Source: Phycisphaerae bacterium (GTDB taxonomy: Bacteria; Planctomycetota; Phycisphaerae; UBA1845; JAFGLZ01). From it: a stretch of DNA of 64,000 nucleotides. Made by a program: the position numbers and the translations under genes. The stretch spans positions 1-64,000 of the forward strand of contig JAFGLZ010000260.1 in NCBI GenBank assembly GCA_016927755.1. Direction: 5' to 3'. Below are positions 7,504 through 14,700 of the stretch, one piece after another (positions within the stretch are counted from its first letter, which is position 1; the number at the start of each line of letters is the position of its first letter). The notes beneath the pieces were generated by a model. It was given only the letters and a program-made list of their open reading frames with translations. It did not search any database and had not been told where the DNA came from.

Positions 7504-8238
7504 TTAGAAACCTCGGGCGGGGGCTCGGCCGCCTCGGCCGCCGCGGGGCATTTGCAGGTCGATCTTTTCGCCTTTCATTTTCTCGAAGGCTGCTTTCTGC
7601 TCGGCGGTGAGGACGTCGAGGGAGTTCTTGTCTGCGTCTTCGCGGAGCTTGCGGTACTTCTGGAAGGACTCGGCGCGCTGCTCGCGGGGGACGTTTTGCA
7701 TGCCGGCGAAGAGCTTGGTCTGCTCGGCTCGCATGTCCTTGTTTATCTGGTCGAGCTTTGCCTTCTGGTCGTCGGTTAGCTTGAGGGCGGCGGCGACGTC
7801 CTTGTCGGCGAGGGCGTCGATGGTGGGGCGGGACTGGACGCGGATCTGGTCGAGCCGGGCCGTCTGCTCCTTGGTCAGGACGTCCTTTAGCTGAGCGCTG
7901 GCCTTTGCGTCGAACTGGTCGGAGAGCTCGGTCATCTTGGCGCGCTGCTTGGCGCGGTCGTCCATTCCGCGGACGGTGGAGAATTCCTGCCTCATCTCGG
8001 CTCTGAGGTCGTCGATGATCTTCTTGACCTTGGGGGTCTGGTCGTCGGTGAGCTTGAGGTCCTTCTGGACCTGGGGCATGGAGAGCAGGCCGAGGAGGGT
8101 GGCGCGACCGGGGCCGGGACCGCCCATGCCGCCCATGCCTCGTCGTCCGCCTCTGCGCTGCTGGCCTTCGGCGGCGAGGAAGGATGCGGACAGGGACAAC
8201 GTGATTACCACGATGAACGCACTTCTTGCACGTGACAT
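7504..8238 (-). CDS. Spy/CpxP-like periplasmic LTxxQ-motif protein
   Basis: A 244-residue secreted helical protein. It starts with a signal peptide (MSRARSAFIVVITLSLSASF...AEG), then a short Arg/Gly/Met-rich stretch (RRGGRRGMGGMGG). Four LTxxQ-type motifs follow: LKLTDDQTPK, VLTKEQTARL, LKLTDDQKAK and VLTAEQKAAF. This repeat pattern is that of the Spy/CpxP superfamily, periplasmic ATP-independent chaperones or metal sensors. Planctomycetes carry many such proteins without assigned function. The ATG at 8238 has AGGAG 9 nt upstream; an upstream in-frame extension would include purine-rich repeat DNA and is rejected. The C-terminus is again Gly/Arg-rich (PRGGRGGRAPARGF). Confidence 0.75.
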   Translation of the reverse strand: MSRARSAFIVVITLSLSASFLAAEGQQRRGGRRGMGGMGGPGPGRATLLGLLSMPQVQKDLKLTDDQTPKVKKIIDDLRAEMRQEFSTVRGMDDRAKQRAKMTELSDQFDAKASAQLKDVLTKEQTARLDQIRVQSRPTIDALADKDVAAALKLTDDQKAKLDQINKDMRAEQTKLFAGMQNVPREQRAESFQKYRKLREDADKNSLDVLTAEQKAAFEKMKGEKIDLQMPRGGRGGRAPARGF

Positions 8239-8315
8239 TTCTTGGCTCCTGTCGAATGTGGGGGAAAGGTTCCTTGCATCTCGAACGGGGGTCATATTGT
8301 ACGTGGGGAGAGGGG

Positions 8316-8357
8316 ACGGGGGAAGAGAGAAGTAAGAAGTGAGAAGAGGGAAGTAGG
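8316..8357 (+). repeat. Purine-rich (GA) repeat block
   Basis: ggaagagagaagtaagaagt-type purine run directly beside the R2 array at 8366-8490. Confidence 0.55.
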
Positions 8358-8365
8358 AGGCGGGG

Positions 8366-8490
8366 GTCACGGTCGGGGACGCCCGTTCAGGCAAGGGCGC
8401 GTTCGCTATGGGGAGGTCACGGGCGGGGACGCCCGTTCAGGCAAGGCCGGGTTCGTTAGGGGGAGGTCACGGGCGGGACGCCCGTGCTAC
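8366..8490 (+). repeat. Tandem array of palindromic repeat family R2
   Basis: Three tandem units of about 48 nt. Each begins gtcacgg[g/t]cgggg acgcccgt; the first two continue with tcaggcaagg...gttcg, and the last ends in the usual gtgctac. The stem cacgggc/gcccgtg is palindromic. This fills most of the gap between the Spy-like gene and the nuclease gene. Confidence 0.6.
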
Positions 8491-8496
8491 GGGGGG

Positions 8497-9531
8497 TTAG
8501 TCGGCGGGTCGTTTGTGCCAGTCGGGGAGGGTGATTTTGGCGGAGTCTTGCCAGGCGGTCAGGAAGAGTCGGGCGGTGAAGGCGGCGGCGGCTCTTAGGC
8601 GGTCTCTGGCGAAGTCGGCGGCAGGGCCGGTGGGGTCTAGGGGGGATTCGTAGGCGGGGATCGCGCCGGCGGCCTCGAGGTCGTAGACCTTGTCGACGAG
8701 GGCGTGCGAGGCGTTTAGCTCGGCGAGGACGGCGGTGAAGAGGTCGCCGGAGAAGGGCTTCAGGGCGGTGGGGTCGAGGTGGATCCTCACGTCCTTGGGG
8801 AGCTTGCCGAGGAGGGCGTCGACGTTCTGGTGGATGCCGGTCTTTGCGGGGGCGCGGCCGGGCTTGACTCGGCCGTTGTAGTGGATGGTGGTGTGCAGGG
8901 GCATGGTGAGGTCCTCGGCGTAGTGGGCGAGGAGGCCGGCGTACACTAGGGTTTTGGTTTTGACGGCGGGGTTGTGGGGCCACTTTCGGTATTCGGCGAA
9001 GCAGACGGCGAGTCGCTGTGTGGATTCGACGACGGCGTAGGGGAGCAGGCCGAGCTTGTAGGGTTTGACGTCGTTCTTTGCGCACCATGCGAGGAGGTCG
9101 TATCGGAGCGGGGGGAGGGGCGCGCCTTTAAGGATTTCGAGGTCGATGTAGTGCTCGGGGGATTCGGCCTTGTGGAGGGCCTCGGGGGCGATGGGCCGGG
9201 TGAAGAGGTCGGGGTCTAGGGAGCAGTGCGCGATGGTGGGTGTGCCGTCGCGGAAGAAGGCGGGGAGGTCGTTGGGTAGGGCTTTGACGGCCAGGACGGT
9301 TGCGCGGTGGTGGCCGTTGCCATGCCAGGCGCCGGCGGGAGCGGCGGCGAGGAGGGTGAGGAGGAGGGGGAGGGTGACGGGGGAGTGGTGGAGGAATGCG
9401 AGTTCGTGATCGAATTCGCGTCCCCCACGGCTGAAGCCATGGGCCACCCGTCGAGAGATCGCGGCGAGCGGGGAAAGCATGGTCCTCTTCTGGGAGCGGC
9501 TTGGTGCGAGGCGTGGGCGCGTGGTGGTCAT
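8497..9531 (-). CDS. S1/P1-type (zinc-dependent) nuclease, secreted
   Basis: The protein belongs to the S1/P1 nuclease / phospholipase C fold with three zinc ions. Expected ligands are visible in order: the mature N-terminus WHGNGHH, AHCSLDPD, HYIDLE, the AHYAEDLTMPLH block and HQNVD. S1/P1 enzymes cleave single-stranded nucleic acids and 3'-phosphate groups outside the cytoplasm. The signal sequence (LPLLLTLLAAAPAGA) lies just before the Trp, but about 45 residues after the ATG at 9531, because an R1 palindrome (9412-9449) is translated in frame between them. AAGGA lies 8 nt before the ATG at 9531. No ATG or GTG start was found between the repeat and the signal sequence. The leader is therefore abnormal and export efficiency uncertain. 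Confidence 0.8.
   Translation of the reverse strand: MTTTRPRLAPSRSQKRTMLSPLAAISRRVAHGFSRGGREFDHELAFLHHSPVTLPLLLTLLAAAPAGAWHGNGHHRATVLAVKALPNDLPAFFRDGTPTIAHCSLDPDLFTRPIAPEALHKAESPEHYIDLEILKGAPLPPLRYDLLAWCAKNDVKPYKLGLLPYAVVESTQRLAVCFAEYRKWPHNPAVKTKTLVYAGLLAHYAEDLTMPLHTTIHYNGRVKPGRAPAKTGIHQNVDALLGKLPKDVRIHLDPTALKPFSGDLFTAVLAELNASHALVDKVYDLEAAGAIPAYESPLDPTGPAADFARDRLRAAAAFTARLFLTAWQDSAKITLPDWHKRPAD
9412..9449 (+). repeat. Palindromic repeat family R1, copy 2, inside a coding leader
   Basis: Stem ccacggct-ga-agccatgg: the central pairs are changed on both arms relative to ccgct/agcgg. It is read as part of the N-terminal leader of the S1/P1-type nuclease. Confidence 0.7.
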
Positions 9532-9578
9532 GGGTTGGGTCCTTTCGCTGTTGGGTATTGTATGCGGTTTGGCAGGCG

Positions 9579-9651
9579 AAGAGGGAAGTCAGAAGTGAGA
9601 AGAGAGAAGTGAGAAATGGGGAGAGGGGCAGGCAGGGATGCCTGCGTTACA
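9579..9651 (+). repeat. Composite repeat: purine-rich block plus R2 palindrome
   Basis: A purine run from 9579 to 9627 joins an R2 palindrome (gcaggcagggatgcctgc-gttac, 9628-9650). The last 46 nt (9606-9651) are identical to 19341-19386. Confidence 0.65.
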
Positions 9652-9781
9652 TGGGGCGTGGCGCCGCGGCGGGGTGGGGCGGCGCGGTCCGTGAGGAACG
9701 AAGGCGGCGTCGAGCCCCAACGGGGCAGGTGGCCGTACTCCATAGAAGGGTGAAGGAGCGTCAGGCCGCCGCACTCCAAGG

Positions 9782-11026
9782 TTAGAAGAGGGTTGTTTTG
9801 GGGCGGGCGGGGGTTTGGGCCTGAGGCTCGCACCCCCCTACTGCTGTGTCCTTGGCCGGCGCCGCGATGTCGTGCCGGGCTGCTGACGCGTCGTGTTGGG
9901 CTGTTGGGAGGTCGCCTCTTTGTTGGAAGAAGGCGAGGGCGTCTTGGACGGTGTTGAAGACTCGGGTCGCGGTCTCGGTGATGAAGGGTGAGGGTTCCCT
10001 GCTGGGTCGCCATATGACGAAGACCTCCTTGCTGGCCTCGTACGCGTGTTGGAGCTCGCGTTCGACGCCGCTGCTGAGTCCGGGTCGGCCGTCGGCGAGC
10101 TGTGGGATGTAACTGATGATCATGTGTGACTGGTCGATGAGCTTGAAGTCTCTCGCGTAGATCTGTCCGTCGATGTCGCGCGCGACGTCCATGACCTGTC
10201 GGGTTTCGAAGGTGAGGGTTCGTCCGTGGAGGTCGAAAGAGAGGGTGGACTGTCCGTTGCGGTCGGCGTTCGCGGCCTCGATGAGGAGCCATTTTTCGTC
10301 GAGGTCTCCGGGATCGAAGGTGACGAAGTTCTCGGCCAGGACATCGCGGAAGGCCTGGAGCTCGGCGAGGACGTCGGGGAGGTTCATGACGTGGGTCATT
10401 GGGAAGGAGGGGTAGACGCGTTTTCGGCCGGGCTCGAAGATGAGCCGGTAGAGCATGAGGGCGGCGGTGTCGAGGTCTCCTCGGGAGATGATGTAGAAGC
10501 GGCCGTGACCGCGGATCATGGTGGCAACGACCTCGGTGGCGAGGATTTCTTCCTCTCTCCAGACAAGGATGTCTTTCAGTCGGTGGTCGATGTCGTGGTC
10601 TCGGGAGATTCGTTCGTGGACGGCGTCGACGCTGTCGACGAGCGTGAAGTAGAGGTCGGCGTCGAGGGCCTGTAGCTGGTCGTGGTCGAAGGCGGGGAAC
10701 AGGCCGTGGCGCCAGCGGAAGGTGGCGTGTGTGTTGACGATGAGGTTCACGTTTTGTCTGGCGAGGGCGAGGATGTCCTTGAAGACGCTTCTTCGGAGGG
10801 AGTTGAGTCGTCCTAGGGGGAGGTCGAGGATGCGTCCGGGCGAGACGTCTGGGGCCTCGGCGTACATTCGGTCTCCGACGTTCGCGAGGACGAGATCATG
10901 GCCTTGGCGTTTGGCGACTTGGACGACTCGTTCGAGGAAGGGGCGCTTGTCGACGCCGACTTGTCCGGTGACGACGGCGCGGATTCCGTTTCTGAGCGAG
11001 TGGCCGAAGAGGTTTTCGTTCTTCAT
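9782..11026 (-). CDS. P-loop kinase-like protein with deoxyribosyltransferase-like C-terminal domain
   Basis: The 414-residue protein starts with a kinase-type P-loop, AVVTGQVGVDKRPF (residues about 17-30), followed by a Rossmann-like domain resembling adenylate-kinase-type NTPases (VNLIVNTHATFRWRHG, YFTLVDSVDAV). Around residues 285-360 is a second domain with the pattern D-x-IISYIP...S-G-E-x-x-A...KEVFVIW, typical of nucleoside 2-deoxyribosyltransferase-like folds that bind nucleotides. The last 45 residues are low complexity and probably unstructured. No signal peptide, so cytoplasmic. It starts 30 nt after the gene at 11057-11914. I do not recognise a named family; a role in nucleotide metabolism or signalling is inferred from the domains only. 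Confidence 0.6.
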   Translation of the reverse strand: MKNENLFGHSLRNGIRAVVTGQVGVDKRPFLERVVQVAKRQGHDLVLANVGDRMYAEAPDVSPGRILDLPLGRLNSLRRSVFKDILALARQNVNLIVNTHATFRWRHGLFPAFDHDQLQALDADLYFTLVDSVDAVHERISRDHDIDHRLKDILVWREEEILATEVVATMIRGHGRFYIISRGDLDTAALMLYRLIFEPGRKRVYPSFPMTHVMNLPDVLAELQAFRDVLAENFVTFDPGDLDEKWLLIEAANADRNGQSTLSFDLHGRTLTFETRQVMDVARDIDGQIYARDFKLIDQSHMIISYIPQLADGRPGLSSGVERELQHAYEASKEVFVIWRPSREPSPFITETATRVFNTVQDALAFFQQRGDLPTAQHDASAARHDIAAPAKDTAVGGCEPQAQTPARPKTTLF

Positions 11027-11056
11027 TGGTGCTCCCGGGCAGATGACGGTCCAGGG

Positions 11057-11914
11057 TCAGCGTGGTCCGCGCTTGCGTCTAACCCAGGCGGTGAGGCCCA
11101 GGACGGTCAGGGTCATTGGCAGTAGCGGGCCGGCGCCGGCTCCGCAGTTCCAGACGGCTTTGACCTGCCTGTCGGCGTTCATGAGAACGGTGATGGAGGC
11201 GTTTGCGTCGAAGGTCGCGTAGTTGTCGTCGTCAGGGAAGTTGGGGTCGAAGAGGGTCCACTGCCTAAACGTTCTTCCTTCGACGGGGACGGCGGTGAGG
11301 GTGACGGTGGCTCCCTGGGGGAAGACGGCGGCGTTGGGGTCTTCGGACTGGGGGTCGAGGTCGACGTCGCCATAGGCGGGGAGGTTCTCGGAGATGGTGA
11401 GCGTGGCCATCGGCGGCGTGAGGAGCGTGCCGTCGACGGGGTAGTCGGCACCGTTGTAGGATAAGACACCGGACCAGGCGATCTCGGTGTCTTGGGGGAC
11501 GACGAGGCGCAGGACGTCGGCGGCGATGAAGGTGAGGCCGGGGAGGGATCCGAGACTGGACGTAACGATCGAGGCGGCGCCGGTGAGGTCGGTGGCGTCG
11601 GGGGCAATCGTTGTCCAGACGTTGTCGTAGAACCAGGAGTCGGTGGCCTTGGCGTAGTTGGCGTCTGGGTCGGCGTCGAAGGCGTTGGCGTCGGAGGCGG
11701 TGTTGACGTGAGTTGCGCCTCCGGCGAGGTTCTGATGGAATGCACCGGTGAAGGTGACGTCGAGATTCCACGCGGCTGGGCCGTTGTCGCCTTGCACACT
11801 GACGGTGTAGACCCAGTATCCGCCGGCGGCGGCGCGGGTCCAGGTGAGGACGGGATCCGCCGAGGCGGCGGCGGTGCATGCGAGAAGGATCAGGATTGAG
11901 AGGGCCCTGTTCAT
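11057..11914 (-). CDS. Secreted protein with InlB-like repeat and CGxGxG C-terminal tail
   Basis: The 285-residue protein has a Sec signal peptide (MNRALSILILLACTAAASA), a beta-rich middle of unknown family, and at about residues 180-255 a domain resembling the divergent InlB B-repeat (FPQGATVTLTAVPVEGRTFRQW...NADRQVKAVW). The tail NCGAGAGPLLP, a hydrophobic stretch and RRKRGPR resembles a C-terminal protein-sorting signal: a motif, a membrane helix and basic residues. The gene at 12180 ends in the same arrangement. Related sorting tails (PEP-CTERM, MYXO-CTERM, Synerg-CTERM) are known, but I do not recognise this one. Function unknown. Confidence 0.7.
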   Translation of the reverse strand: MNRALSILILLACTAAASADPVLTWTRAAAGGYWVYTVSVQGDNGPAAWNLDVTFTGAFHQNLAGGATHVNTASDANAFDADPDANYAKATDSWFYDNVWTTIAPDATDLTGAASIVTSSLGSLPGLTFIAADVLRLVVPQDTEIAWSGVLSYNGADYPVDGTLLTPPMATLTISENLPAYGDVDLDPQSEDPNAAVFPQGATVTLTAVPVEGRTFRQWTLFDPNFPDDDNYATFDANASITVLMNADRQVKAVWNCGAGAGPLLPMTLTVLGLTAWVRRKRGPR

Positions 11915-11960
11915 TGAGTCACCCCTGCGTTTGGATGCGCGGCTCGATTCGATGCAAGCG

Positions 11961-11986
11961 GCCCCCGGCCGAGATCGGCCGGGGGC
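11961..11986. terminator. Perfect 12-bp inverted repeat, possible terminator
   Basis: gcccccggccga-ga-tcggccgggggc lies between the end of the minus-strand gene at 12180 and the start of the gene at 11914. It could stop transcription from the former. No U-tract follows, so a stable RNA-end structure is equally possible. Confidence 0.45.
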
Positions 11987-12093
11987 GTGTAGACGTCAAT
12001 CACTGACGGGCTTGAGATCCGCAGGATCCCGCCAGTAGTCTTTCGAAGAGACAAGGAAGATGGGATGACCGACCTCCTGAGAGGCGAGGAGCA

Positions 12094-12133
12094 GAATTCG
12101 CGTCCCCCACCGCTGAAGCGGCGGGCCACCCAT
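12094..12133 (+). repeat. Palindromic repeat family R1, copy 3
   Basis: gaattcg, ccaccgct-ga-agcggcgg, gccaccc. An additional upstream stretch (gacctcctgagaggcgagg) is shared in diverged form with the copy at 26611 (gacctcttcagaggcaagg). Confidence 0.7.
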
Positions 12134-12179
12134 CGAGCAACTGTAGGACATAGCCCGTTCTTCCCTTGTCGCGCGCCGC

Positions 12180-14393
12180 CTATGCCCGGCGACGGCAGCG
12201 ACGGGTCATCAGGCCGCAGATCGAGGCCGTGATGACCAACAACGGGAGGACCTCGCCGATGCCGCTTCCGCACTTGAAGGCGGCCTCGACCTCGTAATCC
12301 ATATCCATCACGAGGTGGAGGACGGTGTTCGAGTCCGGGGTGGCATAGTTGGAGTCTCCCGGGAAGTTGGGGTCGAAGATCAACCACCTGTTAAAGCTCT
12401 TTCCCTCGATGGCGACGGCGGTGAGCGTAACGAGCTCGCCGTCGAGGAACATCGTGCCGTTGGGATCAAGGCCCGGCGGGGTGACGGTCACGGCGCCGTA
12501 GTTTCCGTTGACGGAGCGGAGGTTAAGGGTCATCAGGTCGGTGTCGAGGATGTTCTGGACGAGCTCGTCGACATCGGCCTGGGTGAGGTCATTGTCGCCG
12601 GTCAGGTCGTACATTTCCTTTCCGACGTCGGCGGCGAGCTTTCCGCCATCGGTGGGATCGTCGATGAGCTCGTAGAGGCGCACGACGTCACTGACATCGG
12701 CGACTCCGTTGCGGTCGACGTCGCCGCGGACGAAGAGCTCGAGGGCGTGCTTGGAGATGTAGAGCTCGCCGTAGGCGCCGCCGTCGGTGAGTCCGAGGGC
12801 GTCGACCTCCTGGTGGACGAAGGCCGCGGCGGCGAGGTCGTAGACGTAGGCGTCGGGCATGTAGTCGGGGCTGCCGTCGATGTCGAAGTAGAAGACGCGA
12901 TTGGCGCCGGGATCGAAGACGAAGAAGCGTCCGTCGCAGACGTCGCTATCGTCGTCGGGGCTGCCGTCGGCGATGGGCCCGTGCATGGTGAAGTCGTTGG
13001 GATCAAGCCAGACGAAGGTCTGGCCGCCGTTGGTGTACTCATAGTCGAGGACGGAGCGGGTGAAGATCTTCGGCTCGTGGGACCATCCCTCGTCGCCGTA
13101 GTGGGTGGAGGCGGTGTCGTAGTACCCGGACTCGCCGTAGAGGACCGCGCCGTTCTCGTCGACGCGGATCCAGTCGAGGTCGCCGTTGTTGTCGTTGGCG
13201 TCGGCGATGTTGTCCGGGAGGAATCCTCCGAGATAAAGGAGGTCGTTCGCGCCGCCGTCCCAGCCGGTGATCTTCTTGAAATCGACGTCATCGGAGGTCG
13301 AGGCGGGTGTGTCGTTGTCGGCCAGCCAGACGCCTTCGACGGTGGCGGCGCCGGTTCCGGGGGCGTTGGGACCGACGGCGCCTTCGACGGAGCGGGTGAC
13401 GAACTGCATATCGATGGGCTCGGAGAAGGCCTGTCCGATCCATCCGAGGGGCAGGTTGGCGTCGTATCCCGCGAGGTTAGGATCGTTCGTGACGCCGTCC
13501 ATGTTGACGAGGCCGAGGTCGAAGGTTTCCCAGGACTGGGCGGCGCCGTGGTTGTATCCGCCTTCGCGCGCGGCGGTTTGGTTGGGATCGTGGGTGGCCT
13601 GATTGGGGTCGGTGCTCTTGCGGATGATGGCGACGACGCGATGGTCGGACTGGGCAGCGGTATACTTTTGCGCTCGGGTGGCGGTGTTGGGGTCGGCGTA
13701 GAAGTGGCTTTCCTGGTAGTCCTGATCGTCGAGGACGACGAGCTTGGCAGGGTCGACGAAGTCGAGGTCGATCTCGAAGAAGTCACCGCCGCCGGTGTTG
13801 GCCCCTCCGGAGGCCGTTGCGTCGCCGTTGCGGGCGACCTCGCCGATCTTCTTGACGCCGGCGTCAAGATAGACGGTGTTGTAGACGCCGCCGGGGTGCT
13901 GGACGCCGTAGGTCTTGTAGTCGAACCCGTCGGCGCCGATGGAGGGGATGTACATGGTCTTCATCGGTCGGGCGTTGTCGATGAAATCCTTCAGGACGGC
14001 CTGGTAGTCGATCCTCCAGAGATCCCAGTCACCGGTGCCGTCGTTTCCCTGGGAATCGAAGCCGCCGCCGGTTCCGCTGTCGTAGCAGAGGACGTAGACG
14101 GTTCCATTGACGGGGTTGACGGTGAGGGCCTCGGGCTCCTCCTTGTTTGCGCTGGAGGTGATCTCATAGCCGAGCCAGACGGAGAACATGAGGCTGTCTT
14201 TCATGACGTAGTTTGGGTCGCCGACGCCGGTGACGTCATAGAAGTTGACACATCCGAAGCGCGGGTGGTAGTCGGCTCGCCAGCCGGTATCGAGGGCGGC
14301 GACGACCTTGCGCGGCTGGGCCGCAGTCGCGACGGTCTGCGTCAAGAGGCAGGCCGCGGCGACGGCAGGCAAGACTGTCCGAGTGGATATCAT
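12180..14393 (-). CDS. Large secreted dockerin protein with InlB-like repeat and CGxGxG tail
   Basis: The 737-residue protein has a signal peptide (MISTRTVLPAVAAACLLTQTVATAA). A long region (about 35-585) contains many Asp/Gly/Asn-rich loops (VLDDQDYQESHFYADPN, WLADNDTPASTSDD) and looks like a beta-propeller or cell-surface esterase-like domain; I cannot name it. At about 590-650 two calcium-binding loops form a type I dockerin-like module (RGDVDRNGVADVSDV; DLTGDNDLTQADVDEL). Then comes an InlB-like domain (DGELVTLTAVAIEGKSFNRW) and the tail KCGSGIGEVLP, hydrophobic helix, RRCRRRA, parallel to the neighbouring gene. The ATG at 14393 is preceded by AAAGGAG; the upstream in-frame extension lacks support. 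Confidence 0.75.
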   Translation of the reverse strand: MISTRTVLPAVAAACLLTQTVATAAQPRKVVAALDTGWRADYHPRFGCVNFYDVTGVGDPNYVMKDSLMFSVWLGYEITSSANKEEPEALTVNPVNGTVYVLCYDSGTGGGFDSQGNDGTGDWDLWRIDYQAVLKDFIDNARPMKTMYIPSIGADGFDYKTYGVQHPGGVYNTVYLDAGVKKIGEVARNGDATASGGANTGGGDFFEIDLDFVDPAKLVVLDDQDYQESHFYADPNTATRAQKYTAAQSDHRVVAIIRKSTDPNQATHDPNQTAAREGGYNHGAAQSWETFDLGLVNMDGVTNDPNLAGYDANLPLGWIGQAFSEPIDMQFVTRSVEGAVGPNAPGTGAATVEGVWLADNDTPASTSDDVDFKKITGWDGGANDLLYLGGFLPDNIADANDNNGDLDWIRVDENGAVLYGESGYYDTASTHYGDEGWSHEPKIFTRSVLDYEYTNGGQTFVWLDPNDFTMHGPIADGSPDDDSDVCDGRFFVFDPGANRVFYFDIDGSPDYMPDAYVYDLAAAAFVHQEVDALGLTDGGAYGELYISKHALELFVRGDVDRNGVADVSDVVRLYELIDDPTDGGKLAADVGKEMYDLTGDNDLTQADVDELVQNILDTDLMTLNLRSVNGNYGAVTVTPPGLDPNGTMFLDGELVTLTAVAIEGKSFNRWLIFDPNFPGDSNYATPDSNTVLHLVMDMDYEVEAAFKCGSGIGEVLPLLVITASICGLMTRRCRRRA

Positions 14394-14700
14394 TCGTGTG
14401 GCTCCTTTCCGTTGAGTTACGATGGCCCGAACCAACGCGTAGGGCGTTCGGGTCGGTCGTTCGGGTCACATTGACCCATCCGTGGCATGCCCCCTTTTGG
14501 TAAGGCCCTGTGTGACGGCAGGGGTCTTGCCCGCGCCTCGGGGGCGCTCTTTGGGCGCGGGGCCCCCTGCCCCATCGTTCAACAACCGTGTTTCCAGCCA
14601 GCGTCCAGGCGGCGCCTTGCGCGCGCCTCAAATGAATCCAGTCGGCCGATCCGACCGGAGGTTCCCAGCCTTGAGGGGCCCTTGTGCGTGGCTTGGGACG
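14394..14700. other. Intergenic region, GC-rich
   Basis: About 300 nt without a gene. It contains GC-rich stretches around 14535-14572 (gggggcgctctttgggcgcg, ggggccccctgcccc) that could fold into a weak hairpin at the end of the following minus-strand gene. No clear promoter was found. Confidence 0.4.

Noticed and set aside
8366..8490. CRISPR array
   Set aside because: Only three near-identical units of about 48 nt, without distinct spacers or cas genes; these are tandem palindromic repeats.
12315..14474. Very long open frame (over 700 codons) on the plus strand opposite the dockerin protein gene
   Set aside because: It is Val/Gly/Asp-rich nonsense antisense to a gene with signal peptide, dockerin loops and InlB-like domain. 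GC-rich DNA leaves such antisense frames open.
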